Shown one piece after another: positions 25,492 to 37,425 of a DNA stretch of 64,000 nt (positions within the stretch are counted from its first letter, which is position 1; each line of letters starts with the position of its first letter). The notes below the pieces were generated by a model that was given only the letters and a program-made list of their open reading frames with translations, ran no database searches and was not told the origin of the DNA. Position numbers and translations under genes: made by a program. The DNA is taken from the NCBI RefSeq assembly GCF_014898055.3, contig NW_023601433.1, positions 89,847,106-89,911,105 of the forward strand, given 5' to 3'. The DNA comes from Talpa occidentalis (Eukaryota; Chordata; Mammalia; Eulipotyphla; Talpidae).

Positions 25492-25507
25492 CCCCCCCCC
25501 CCCCCCC
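25492..25507. repeat. Poly-C homopolymer (16 C)
   Basis: Uninterrupted C run between GGCCTGGT and GGCCAG. Length may be imprecise. Confidence 0.8.
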
Positions 25508-27140
25508 GGCCAGTCCAGAGGCCGGGGAAGCAAAGACCCTTCTAAGGGGGTCAAAAATTCTCTTTCCTCAAGTTCAGGCACAGCCAGGGGCGGGAGAAGA
25601 ACCAGCTCAGTCTTTTTCCAGTGACTAAACTGCAAAGTTGCTTTCACCCGGCAACGGGCAGCTGGAGCTGCAGAAAGGGGAAATACCACAATTCTCAGCC
25701 CAGGCCAGGTGCTCAGAAGGCCCCTCTGTCTCTTCCCTCCGGACCCCTCCTGCTGCCCACAGCAGAGGCGATAAAGTGAAGCACCAGGCACTGAATCGGG
25801 CGCCGAGCATGTGAGTCGACTCTGCAAGGCTTTGTTCAAATTGATCATTAGCTTTCAGAGTCAATGCTTATAAAATGGAAGATTTCAAAGATCTTGATGT
25901 TAGGTTTTTCCTTAGAACCCTACGGGATGTGACACCTCAGTTAACCTGCTGCCCCCCTGTGCTGAGCAGGGCTGCCCCCTTAGGTGGGGCACGCATGCCC
26001 TCGTTTGCCACAGGCCCCACCCCGCCCTTGTGTCTCGTGTATATCACATGCATGCCCCGACATTTGATTTTTTCAAGTCTCTGGACTATGGGATCATTCG
26101 CATCTTAGTCTGTGCCCCAGCGCCGCCCCTGTACAAGTGGGGGGGCAGGCAGGGGAGTGAGCTGTCCGGGAGGACAGAGCTCAGGGTGAGGCCACGGGAC
26201 CGGTGCCGGTTGGAACCGGGTGCAGGCCTGGCCTGCACTCACGGGCCAAGTGTCTTCCCCGCATCACTCCCACCCCGCACCTCTCTTCCTTGCTCCAGAA
26301 GCGCACAGGAGAGCGAGCGGCAACACGGGTCATATCCCCAAACCCCCCCAGCGCAGCACGAGCACAGGCTGCTCCGCGCGGCCGCCTCCAGCCCCACCTG
26401 AGCCATTGGGGCTCTCCACACTGGCCTCCCAGTGGGCCCGGAGGGAGAGACACAAACAGCAGCACATCCCCTTTGGGGCGGGCACGCGGCCTCGTGGCCA
26501 CAGTCCACACCACTCCCTATCGCCTCCTGGCAGCCGTGGCCACTGCCGCCCCAGCCGGCTCCTGCCGCTCTCCCTCCAGCCCTGCCCGTTCCGCCACGTA
26601 CTTCACCCCCGCCCCCGCGGGACACGGGTTTGCAGCATCCAAAGGCCAAGGACCCAGAAATTCCCACCATGAGCAAAATAATTTTCACAAACAAAAGAGC
26701 CGTAAAGGGAACTCCCCGAAAGTTGACACTAGCAGCCGTCACCACGGCCTCCCCGAGGCCGGGAGCTGCCAGGGCGCGGCCTCAGCACCCTCTGCTCACG
26801 TCTCTGGTTAGAGCTGCGTTTCACGAGGATCACTGGCCACCCCACACCTGGAATGAGAGAGGGTGACGTCCAAGGCCGCCCACAGGGGAGCGTCGCAGGC
26901 CCCTCTCCGGGCAGTCAGGGGCTCCTGACCGGCTGTTACTGGCCACTAAGCGGATTAAAGGTCTCCCGCGCTCATTCCTCAAAATCTCATTTAAACCGTC
27001 TCAGCCTCACGACGCTGCCGGGGAGCAGCGGAGATCAATGCGATTAGGAATCTCACTGCGGAGCCTCGGCGGCCTTGCCGCGTAATGGATGGAATTAGAG
27101 GAACAAGCGCCCCTGCCGCACGGAGAGGGCTTCGGCTCAG

Positions 27141-27188
27141 GGTGGGGGGGATGGCGGAGGAGGAGGGGGGAGGGAGGGGGGGGAGGGG
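27141..27188 (+). repeat. G-rich tract, potential G-quadruplex
   Basis: Runs of six to eight G separated by A or short AGG spacers, with far more than four G-runs in about 48 bp. Confidence 0.65.
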
Positions 27189-28269
27189 CCTGTGCTTACA
27201 ACAAGGTGCATCCAGCATCTGATGTGTCGGTTGCAACCACAGACTCCAGAGACGCCCACAAAAGGAAGCCCCCGCACTGGACCCAGATGCCTCCGCCCCG
27301 GCGCGGGAGGCCAGAAGGACCCGGTCGCCTGTCCTCAGCAACCAGCCGGGCCTTCTCCCCGGGTCAGTCTCGGTCAGACAAGCAGGCCCGGGTGAGGCAG
27401 CTCTCCGGCCACGGCAGCTCGGGCCGTTAGCACAAGGGTCAGGCCGGCGCCGAGAGGGGCCGAGCCGTGGCCTGTCTGCGGAGGACGCGTCATCCTCACC
27501 CCAGGGCCAGAGACGCGGGCGGGGAGCAGGCCTGGCTGCAGGAGCTGTCTCCGGTCCTCCATCGCCACCAGACCGCCCGTCCCCGCAGGAGGGGCAGCGG
27601 CTCCAGCCCAGGGCCGGCACAGGCAGGAGGAACAGGGGCCGGGCGTGCCCCTTGGGGCGGCCTGCGGGAGGGGTGGGCACCACCCACGTCCACGTTGGCC
27701 CTGCCGGGGCCGGCCCGCACGCGCTGCATGGCCTGGTGAGGCGGGCTCGGGCAGCGGAAGGCTCTAGAGGGCAACGTGGAGAGCAGGGGCTCCCGCTGGC
27801 CTCAAGTCCAGCCTTGGTGGGGGGCCCCCACACAGCCCCCTGCCCTCCCGCCCTGTCACAGCTGTCCTCAGCCCCCACCGCCCCCACTTGGCGCCTGCTG
27901 TATCCCGTTCCCTCCCGGACTTCACAGCTCAGTGAGAAGAATCTGGTGGCCTCTGCAGAGCCAAGTTCCCTGAGCGTCTTTATCACAAATGTCCATTCTG
28001 TCCACTGCCCCTTCGGCCTCCGGCCCTGGCCCGGCTCCTCCACCTGCGGCCACAGCGAGATGCCCCGACTGGCAGTAACTCCCGCGGGAGACGTCTCCGC
28101 ACCCGCAGGACCCGCCTCAGGGCCGTGAAGCCGGACGTGATGGAGATTTCGTGAAACTGTAATCTGGGGTAACCCTTCCTAATCCAATCTGACCGTTCGT
28201 TCACAGAAGCATCATTTGTCGAGTGCGGCGTCACACCCTGGCAGGCGCCAGTTTCCGCACCCCCCACCA

Positions 28270-28500
28270 CGCCAGGTCCCCGCCCCCCCTCTGGGAACCC
28301 CCACAACCATCACACCACAGACTCGGGGGTTGGGCTTGTGTTCCCAGGGAGCGTCCTGGCTGTGGAACCCCGTGTGTGAAAGGAGCCCCCCAAGCACTAC
28401 ACCAACGTCTGCCCTGCTGCACTTAGCACCGTCCCCTTGAGGTCCACACGGTCCCAAAGGGCGACGTTCTGTCTTTTTCACTGCAGCGTAGTATTTCACC
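28270..28500 (-). mobile_element. L1 fragment, ORF2 C-terminus
   Basis: On the minus strand the translation begins KYYAAVKK, corresponding to the L1 ORF2 C-terminal EYYSAIK motif. It is followed by GGACCTCAAGGGGACGGTGC, which matches the L1 GGACC..GAGGG..ATGCTAAGTG segment. Strongly decayed. The upstream part is not recognisable. Confidence 0.6.
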
Positions 28501-30779
28501 GGCTCTCAGCACCAACCCTCTTTTTCCAGCCCTCTGCCAGGGAGCACGGAGCCGACCACCAGCGACAGTGAACAGCACGGCAAGCCCAGCGTGCCGCGTC
28601 TACACAGCGGGTTGGCCCACGTTCCCGCCCTGCTCTCAAGGGGTGGGGGGCACAGGGCTGCTCTCAAGGGGTGCGTGCTCCCCACCTTCCCGAGCTCTCT
28701 CCGACTGGCTATGCTCATCAGCTTCTGCCTGGGCGTGGGCTCGGGACGCCGGGGCACAGGCTGGTCGCACGTGAAGGTCCTTGGCAGTCACTGGCTGTGG
28801 TCACCTTGCCAAGGTCACAGGCGGCATCCACCACCTGGGGATGGACCGCAGGGGCTGCTTGGTAGTTGTGTGTTAGATGCGAGGCTGACCAGGCTCAGCG
28901 ATGTCCCCACCAACAGCAGGAAGAGCTTTCCGGAGCCTCGAGGCGTCTCCAACCAGCCCCGCCGCACAAGGCCTGCAGCCCGCCCCCTCCTCGCTGCGAG
29001 AGCCTCTCCTCCGCGCTCTCATCCTTGTGATCTTAATTAAAACTAATCTCATCAGTGACTGATTCCTACAGTGTTCATCTTGTAAGGTGTGACACCAGAC
29101 CTCCACGACCGTTTGCCCAGCCCCACCCCAACTCCTCCTGGCAGCGGCGAGAGGAGGCTGACCCACGAGGCTGCTTCCCAGCGGGCCCGGCCCCCGCGCA
29201 GGGTGGAGCGGGACCCAGAGGGCCGCGAAGACTTGTAAAATGAAGAAACGCTGAAAAGAGGTTACAATTTGCTGCGTTTGAGGTGCTTCCAGCTACACGT
29301 CACCCCCTCCCACACACACCCCCATCTGTGCAGCCCGCGGCCGGGAGAAGGCAAAGCGAGAAATATAAGCGCTGCCAAGGATGCCAGACGCGGCTGGACC
29401 GGCCTTGTGAACGCCTCCTGCATCCCCACGGGATGCCCCCACCTGCCCACGGCCGGACGGCGGGGATCTCGGGAGGAAGAGCACAGCGGTCAGTGTCTGA
29501 TCAGGACACTGCCCAGGACATGCCCTGGGCCCTGAGGCCTCTGTCCCAGCTCCGAAGCCTGACGCTGCACCCACGGGCCGCCGCCGGGCCGCAGGCAGAG
29601 AGCTCCTCGGCAGAAGCAGGAGCGGGCAGTGCCCAACTCTGCAGCTGGGCAGTTTGTAGATGGTCAGGTGGTCGCTGAAATGCTGTGACGCGCACTGAGG
29701 CCCCAGCTTGGCTCTGCCCACTCCTGGCTCAGAGCAACTGAAACCCTTGAACTTTCCCACAAGAGCAACCAAGGTGTCCTCCGTCATGGTCATGACCCAA
29801 GAGCCCCTAATTAGAGGACTGGCCCGGTCAGGCCTACGGCCCCTGAGCCCAGGGAGGAGAGAGGGGCGTGCCCAGTCACCGCCGGCCACGTTGCAATTAC
29901 ACCAGCACAACAGGGCAGGCAGGGACTGGAGAGCTTCTGGCTGGTGAACTTGGGGGGTGTGAGCTCCCCCTCCCCCACGCCCGCCCTCCCCGTCGGAAGG
30001 CACTACCCAGGGAGTCGGAAGCTGCCCTGAGCAAACTGATGGACCCTTTAGAAGGGCCTCGGGGCCTCCAACCTGCAGGCCTTGGTCAGACGCACAGGGA
30101 CACCCTGGACTTGAGCTTGGGGGGCCCTGGGGGCAGTGCTGAGGGTCTGAGCCCTTGGCCTGTGAGGGCCAGGCCGTGGCTGGTGATGGTGTCAGCTGTG
30201 GGCTGCCCAGGGGGGCTGGAGCACTGCTTGGTGGGGTGGGGACCCCCTCCACATTGGAATCGGCCCCAGAATCATAGTCACTGAAACAGAACTAAGTTTG
30301 CAGGAAAGGACGGAGCCCTGAGCAGCTTTGGGGACCCCAGCACAGGAGCCAGGAGGGTCACCCCCAGATTACAGCCCTCCAGTCTGAGCTGGCCCCTGAG
30401 AAAATGCCCCCCAGGTCCTGTCTGGCTAGTGGACCTCCAGCGCCTGGACCAGGACAACTGAGATGTCCAAGCTGAGGGTCTTGGGGGCAGTGCTGAGGGC
30501 CAGCACCCAGAGGCTGCAGCCCCCACCCCGGGGCCCAGGACACTGCATGTGGCTGGCGGGACCATGGTGCAGGCCTGTGCCCACCGGGCCCTGCGCAGGC
30601 AGGCAGCACGGGACAGGCCGTTCAGGCGTCTCCACAACCAGACTCCCCAGCCCCAGCCATGCCTGCACCGCCCCCACCCCAGGGTGGGCCCCTCCAGCCC
30701 CTCTGATCTCACCACGCCCTCGGGCCGGTTCTCACGCCCTGGTCTGGAAAGTGCCCGAGGGCGTGGTAGCGGGAGCGTC
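28501..30779. other. Intronic sequence, nothing recognised
   Basis: GC-rich with short AT patches at 29030-29095 and 29230-29290. The 319-codon minus frame at 29293-30252 has no domain. Confidence 0.5.
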
Positions 30780-31050
30780 ACAGGATGGAGCGAGTCGGGT
30801 AAAGTCCTTTAAAGCCCAGAGTCCTTGGCTTATTCAGATCTCAGAGAAATCAGAAAGAATCTTTTCCCCTCAATTTAATCCAGTTGATTAAAGGAAGAAT
30901 TGTCTTTTATGGGCCTTTCAAATGTTCTCCAAATTACAAAAAGATTCTGGTACAAAACATTTCAGACCAAATCCTGGACTTTCACAAGCTCCGTCAGCAC
31001 AATTATTGAATCAATTTAGAACAACTTGAAAGGCTTTCTTTTTCCTGAAA
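30780..31050. other. AT-rich non-repetitive island, possible conserved element
   Basis: A sharply AT-rich 270 bp in GC-rich surroundings, with no resemblance to a repeat I know. It has balanced, complex sequence (CAATTTAATCCAGTTGATTA, CAAATTACAAAAAGATTC). Such islands are often conserved non-coding elements, but conservation cannot be judged from one genome. Confidence 0.3.
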
Positions 31051-34000
31051 AATGGGAGCAGACGGGCCAGTCCCCTGGAAGCCTCGCGCCTGAGGCAGCC
31101 CCACCCCACCCCCACCAACGCTCACTGGGGCTGCCGGGCGCGTCCCCACGCGGGGGGCTGAGAGGCTGGGGGAGCGTCTCGGGGCCCCTGGACCCCCCAC
31201 GCGTGTCCCTTGGTCCTCCTGGTGCCCTTTCTGCGCTTGACACTGGCCTCCAGCCCCTGCGTGGGCGCAGCCGTGAGGAATGAGGGCAAACGCCGGCTTC
31301 TGGGTTCGGAAACCAGCCGGGAACCCCAAGGAGCGGAGGCAACACACTGAGGGCCTGGCCTGGCGGCCCGAGGGAGCCAAGACCCGCTGGCCCCGCTCCG
31401 CAGGCCTGGGCGGGGGGGGGCAGTGGGCACAGCAGCCTGGACAGACAGGAGGACGCGCTCCCCGAGGACGCAGAGGAGGACGCGGGCCTGGCCGGAACCG
31501 GGCGGCCTGTGAGCGCCGCCAGCCAAGGAGGACGAGGCCGCTCCGGGGCGGGGTCGCAGGCACCCGAGGGAAAGGCGGCGCCGGAGACCTCGGAGAGGCT
31601 GTCTCTGTAGCGGGGTCACCCTGGGGTCCCGACACGGGGCCTCGGGCACCGGGCAGCCACAGGGAAAGCGAGAGCCGCCACCACAGCGCTGGGCTGGGCA
31701 GCGGCAGCCGCGGGAAAGGAAGGCCGAGGGCGCTTCCGGGCGGACGGGCCTGAGCACCAAGTCGCGCTGGGACTCCAGCTTGATCCCCTGCCCCCTCCCA
31801 GGAACAGCCCCGCTTCAGGCGCCCTTGGGGCTCTGACACCTCCTTCCTTAGCAGAAGCCACTGCCCCTCCCGCCCTGGGCTCCCTCGGCCTCCGACCCCA
31901 CCTCCTCAGTGGACACCAGCTTCTCTACCTGCGGACTCGGGGGTCCCGACGAACACAACGAAGGCCACAGGATGCTCACGATGGGAGCCGTGGCGCTGGA
32001 GCACAGCCTCCCTCCTGCCAGCAGCTAGCTGAAAATGAGCCTTAAAATTTCAACATCGAAAGGCAGCTTTAAAGGCAACAGCACTTCCCCACATGCAGAC
32101 CCGCTGTCCTCTCGGGAGTTAGACGTGCCCGTGGGACGCGGGACTGGTCTGAAGAGTCCCCGTCGGGAAGGAAGTGAGGTGCCCTCCCTTGGGGCGCCCG
32201 TGTCTGCGGGGCCTGCTCAAGGCTACCAGCTTAGCGCGGTCGGACTCGCACTCGGGACCTCAACTACCACCCAGACGCCAGACCCGAACAGGTGTCCTCA
32301 GCCAGAGTCCCGCCCCGGAGCCCGGCCTCTGCCCGCACGGCCGCGCCAGGCCTCGCCCTCCCCTACCTGCTTCATGCCTAGGTCCGTGCTCCCAGAAGCA
32401 GGAGATCTGGTGCCTCCTTCTCCTTCATTTCCACCCAGGGACAAGGCTCTGCAGCCGGGTGGGCAGAGGCGCAGCAAGAGGCCTTTCCTGGGCAACTCCA
32501 GGGGAGCCGGTCACCCCCCTGGGCGAAACGCCCCCTTGGGGTTCACCTCCAGGAAACCCCAGGCCTGTGCCGGCCCCACCCCTTCCGTCCCCACCTCCCT
32601 CTCCCTCGCATCCCCTGCTCCCTGACCCGCCTGAGTCTCCGTGATGGCCCCTCGAGGCTCCCCTCAGGCAGCCAGGAGCCCGAGCCCTGGGCAGGGAGTG
32701 GCCCTGGCGCTGCTTGTGCAGAGCTTGGGCTGGAACCGGCTCTCTGCTCCTCACACTGCGAATAGTGGTGACGGTGAATCTTTATTTGCTGTGTTTCCTG
32801 CCCTCAAACAACCCCCTGGGAGGGCACCCCAGCAGCGCTCCTGGGGGCGCACGGCCCTGGCGGCTGTTTTGTAAAATCCGCTCAATTCCATTTCTCAGGC
32901 AGCCGCGCGCTCGGTGACACGCGTGTTAAACCGGCTACTCAAGACGCCGAAGTCTGCATCCCCCAATCACTCGGCCAGTTCTCGCCTCTTAACCAGGAAA
33001 AAAAGTAGCTACAACAACTGGTGGCGTCCGTAGCTACATCTGCAGGTGACGGCATCAAAAGCCGGCTTCTCTGCAGGGAGGGAAAAGCTCCCCTTCGTCA
33101 CAAGCTTGCGCTGCGTGTCATCCAGGCCCGGGCCCGAGCGGGACAGTCGGTCCGTGCCCAGGCCCGCGGCGTTTCCCTCCCCACGTCCGGCCGGGCGGTG
33201 TCCGAGCCAGCTGCTGCGGACACCGCGGTCCCGGCCCGGGCAGCGCGAGGAGCTGTGTTCCGTGACGGCCGGCGGCGTCATCTGGCGGGATGGGAGACCC
33301 CACTCCCCCGGGTGCCCCAGCGGCCGCCGGACGCGGTACAGGCCGAGGGTGTCAGAGTCAGCCCTGCTGGTCACAGGGAAGCCGGATCCTCTGGGCTCCA
33401 TACCGCTCTGCTGGACAGACAAAGTGCATCTGGGCTGAATCGGCCTGCAACCCCCAGCGCCAGCGCCAGCTGCCCGGGCAGCCGCCTAGCCGACCCGTCC
33501 CATCCACACCCATCTCATGCCCGGCGAAATTTACCAGCAGCCTAAGGAGATTCTTGTCGCTTGCTCTCAGTTTCCATCAGCTACAAGCACAGCACCCACG
33601 ACTGGCGGCAGCTCCCCAGATAGCAAACAAAAAATCCCAAACAGAGAAAGTTGGATTTCACTTGAAAAACAAAATCAGGAACAGCGGAGTCCACTCTGCA
33701 AGGCAGACGCCACCAACCCTCGGGTACCAAGGCGTCTGTGAAAGGAGCAGGGACAAAACCCTTCCCTCCGGGCGGAAAAAGAAAAGAATCACCAAGACCA
33801 GCATCAAAAATTGTTCTCGTTACACTTGAGAAAGTTTCTGAATTCTCCGCAACCCCAGGCCGGGGTCCCCGCACCCCAGGCTCCAACAAGCCTCAGCCCC
33901 CCGGCTGGACCCCGGAACGGCCTCCACCCGTCACCGACTAGGCGGGCGTCGGCGCTGCCTTCCAGCCGTTGAGCGAGGCCCGCGGCTGCATTCGCAGGGC

Positions 34001-34800
34001 TCAGAGCACCCCCAGGCGCCGCGGCCCTGTGCCCCAGACACTGCCCAACGCCTGTGGTCGCGCTCACGGGGAGGGCGCGGCAGCCTGAGGCTGTGCCGGG
34101 GACGTCTGCGCGGCGAGGCTGGGAACAGGAGCTCAAGCTGCAACGGACAGTCCCCCTGTGCCTGCGCCACGGTGCGGGGGCTGCACGGGTGAGCGGCGGT
34201 GCCGTGCTCTGCCCGCCCGCCGGGGGGCTGGAAAGCGTCTCTAGCGGCCACACCAGACGTCAGACGCTCCCACTGCCACACCGTCCACAGACAGCACACG
34301 TGGGGGCGGAGGCCCGTGGACGGCAGCAGTGGCCTCAGTGAGAGGGGTTTGCTCCTCGGGGAACGCCGTCTCGGCCCCGGGACACGAAGCACCTCGTGCC
34401 TCCGCCTGCCACAGCCACGGCCTCGAGCCCATGGGGCGTGTGGCTCCGTCAGCTCCGGACACCACGTGTGACGTCCAGCCCCGAGAAGGACAGGCTGGGC
34501 TTTTAAAGACACCGCTGGAAAGCGCGATTTGACGCGTGTGTGCGTGTGAGGGGCCCGAAGCTGCGGCAGCCGGTGAGGGTGCGGGAAGGCAGGTGCATCC
34601 CAGGCCCGCGCTCCTGCCAGAAGGGCTGCCGAGGAGAGAAGAGGCCGGGAGGCCACGGGGGTGGTCACGGCGCGGGCGCCGCCCATCTCAGCCCGGCCAG
34701 TGCTGGCTGGCCACACCTGAGGGTTGCCATGATTACACTAACTTTCATTAACGGGGCCGCGTGCAGAACCCACAGTCACCCTCCCAGGTCAGCCCGGGTC
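31051..34800. other. GC-rich sequence, nothing recognised
   Basis: Long CpG-rich stretch with overlapping chance frames on both strands. Less GC-rich at 33510-33850. No repeat or gene recognised. Confidence 0.5.
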
Positions 34801-34858
34801 AGGGAGGAGGAGGCGGAGGCCGGGGAGTCTGACCTGCTCAGGGGCCAAGGTCAAGTGC
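34801..34858 (-). mobile_element. Possible MIR fragment
   Basis: AGGAGGAGGCGGAGGCC, GAGTCTGACCTG and CCAAGGTCAAGTG follow the order of the MIR core complement (gaggaaactgaggc...gacttgcccaaggtcac). Short and diverged. Confidence 0.4.
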
Positions 34859-36059
34859 GCCACCAACGACAAGAGCAGCCGCTGCCCCGAGACACCACGG
34901 GCCCTGCTCATCCCTGTCCCCACGCGCCCGCCTCAAGCCCGCTGACCGTGCCTGTCGGAGCCACCCAGGCGCCAGACACTGAACCAGCTATGATGGGGGG
35001 CAGAGCGTCCGCGGGCGGGCGGGGGTCACTGCGGGCCTCACCGCAGCACGACGGCTGGGCCGTTGGGGCTCAGGGAGCAGCAACATGGGCACATTTCACA
35101 CGCGGGGACGAGGGGTCTCTAGGCAGCAGGGGCGGCTGCCTCTCCCCACAGCGTCCTGGCATCCAGGGGGCCTGAACAAAGGCCGCTCTTCCCAGATGGC
35201 CCGTCCTGCCCGGGGGCCTGGACTGCGTGGCAGGCAGTGGCCAGGATCCAACTCGCCGTGCCAGAGGAGCCCACAAGGGGACCCCCGAGATGACAACGCG
35301 GCAGCCCCGGCCACTCTCTGAAGGTCGGGACGGACAGTGCCGGATGCTGGACAGGCGGCAGCAAAGGCATCAGCCCCGGGAGGCGGTGCCGGAGGAGCAG
35401 AGGGGGTCGACGGCTCTCAGAGGTGACCTGGACACGGAGTCCCGGCCCCTCCCGTCAGCAGTGCTGGGCACACTGGCCAGCAGTGCGGGTCTCAGAGGTG
35501 GTGTCAGAGACAGCAGCACCCAGCCCCGTGAGCAGCTGGCCCACCCCAGCCACAAGCACCCCGAGACAGCAGGCCTCACCCGTTCTTGCTTCAAAGACGT
35601 GGGTCACCCCAACGCATAACCATGTGCTCCCAGTGTGTGCGGGAGGGCACTGGTGCCCGAGGATGGTCTGCGTGCCAGGCACACACAGGCTGGCCTGCAG
35701 CGCCATGCCCGGCTTTTAATTGAGCTCACCGATTTGGGGGCAGGGGACGCCCCGTTGTTTCACATTCTTTTGTGAAAATTAGTTATGCAGCTTCAAAAAG
35801 CAGGAGGTTTTGGATAAAAATCTGGAAAAGGTGCAGTAAGCCTGGCCCACGTTCCCAGAAGGCAACCTGGGAGAGAGAAGGCACCTCCGCCCGCCAGGAC
35901 GTGTCTCCATGGAGACCCTGCGCCCGCCCGGCGGGCTTCCCAAAGCCGCTGCACCTGCCCGCTCTGTGGGGCTCAGGAGCGCGTGCCCCGAGGGCAGCGA
36001 AGCTCCGGGCAGGAGGGCACTGACGGACCCTCGCTCCTACCAGCCCCTCCCCGCCGCAC
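34859..36059. other. GC-rich sequence, nothing recognised
   Basis: No coding domain or repeat family seen. An AT-richer patch lies at 35720-35830. Confidence 0.5.
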
Positions 36060-36190
36060 AGACAAACAACTAAAATGGGCCTCGGGGCTAGTAATCCCGG
36101 ACCTTTGTCATCATTAAATTGAGGAGAAAATTGAAACAGTGGCTGGAGCCTCTCTGATGTACAGCAAGGGGACGCTAATAACCACATGTC
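36060..36190. other. AT-richer non-repetitive island, possible conserved element
   Basis: Contains CATCATTAAATTGAGGAGAA and GCTAATAACCACATG. Complex sequence with no repeat resemblance. Confidence 0.25.
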
Positions 36191-37287
36191 TGGGGACGGC
36201 GCCGATCAGCAGGGAGCGGACTGTGCTCCTGCCTCCGCCATTGTCGGGAGCAGGGAGGGCGGCTCGGCCACACCGGGAGAGGGCAGGGCGCTGGGCAGGG
36301 CGCTGGGCACGCGCCCCCGGCGGGGGAGACGGTGCGCTCGCGGGCGCACGGCGTCCTCTGGGGGTGAGGGGCCTGGCCAGCTGCTGTGTCCCCAAAGCTT
36401 TGTTGCAAAGTAAGTTTTTTTTTTTAGTTTATAACGCCCTGAGAGCAGGCTTTGCTCTTTAGCTCCTCAGGGACCCCGGATGTTAACAACATAGAGATGG
36501 CGGTTTGTTTTCTCCGTCCTCCACCTACACGGGCTGCCAGGGTCTCTCTGGGCCCGTCCCCGGAAGCTGCCGGCCTCTCTGCCTGCCTGCGTCACAGAAA
36601 TAGTTCTCAGGATGACATCACAGACTTTCAAAGCATCCCAAGGAAACTCTGAGGATGGCCAGATATGAGGCGCATTTCTGGGTAGATTAGTTGGGGTGCC
36701 ATATAAAGTGACCCCAAAATACAGCATCTTGGAGACAACCTTTCTGTCCCACGTGGGGAGGCTGGGGCTAGCAGGGCCCTCAACGCGGGCCGGGGCGGCT
36801 GCCTCGCTCCCCACCGCCGCGTCCGTCCCCCCGTCACGGAAGCAAAGACTCCGGAGCAGGGTGTGCGGGGAGCGTCCACGTCTCTCCTCTCGCCGGCACG
36901 GACGGAGTCCCGCGGGCTCCCGAGCCGCACCAGGGCCCGGGAAAGGCAGCCTTGGCTGGGAAGCCACGCGCCTGGCTGGAGCTCTCGCCGCGGCATGAAA
37001 GGACGGCGGCGTGAGGGGTCCCAGTGGGCGGTGGCCGTCCCGCGCCCTCCAGAAAGGAGCTTCCTCAGTCTGAGGCACAGAGAGTTCAAAACGCTCATCC
37101 TCTGTCTGAACACAGCCTCGCACGTGGCGCAGCAATAACCCCAGGGGAAAGACGGGCTTTCACGCGAGGGGCCACATCAGGGACCCCGCAGGAGCGGGCA
37201 GGCCTGCCGCGTCCTCACGCCCGTCCTCTCGCTCAGACGCGGACTCCGAGCTGGTACTTGGCATTCAGTGTCCGCTTCCCCTGCTCC
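36191..37287. other. Intronic sequence, nothing recognised
   Basis: Includes a T-run at 36415-36426 and a small 12-bp duplication (GGGCAGGGCGCT, about 36283-36306). 36480-36730 has lower GC. No gene recognised. Confidence 0.5.
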
Positions 37288-37425
37288 AGCCCTGACCTTG
37301 GACGGGTTACTTAACTCTGGGCCTTTGTTCTTCATTGGCAAAAATGGGGTGCAGATCACAGCCATCTCAGCAGCCTATTGTGGAGATTAATAGGCTCAAC
37401 ACTTGCCAAGTCCATAAAAGCACAT
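37288..37425 (+). mobile_element. MIR fragment
   Basis: CTGACCTTGGACGGGTTACT, TAACTCTGGGCCTTTGTTCT, CAAAAATGGGGTGCAGATCA and TGTGGAGATTAATAGGCTCA follow the MIR core in order (gtgaccttgggcaagt..aaaatggggat..gaggattaaatga). The best MIR match in the window. Confidence 0.78.

Larger units (their letters stand above)
23391..28269. other. GC-rich stretch, no gene recognised
   Basis: Holds an AT-rich patch at 23640-23770, two tandem 21-bp units at 24403-24444, a poly-C run at 25492-25507 and a G-rich cluster at 27141-27188. Minus-strand frames of 313 codons (23731-24672) and 350 codons (26991-28043) have no domain and look random. Confidence 0.5.

Noticed and set aside
26991..28043. A 350-codon minus frame
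   Set aside because: Random composition with no recognisable family.
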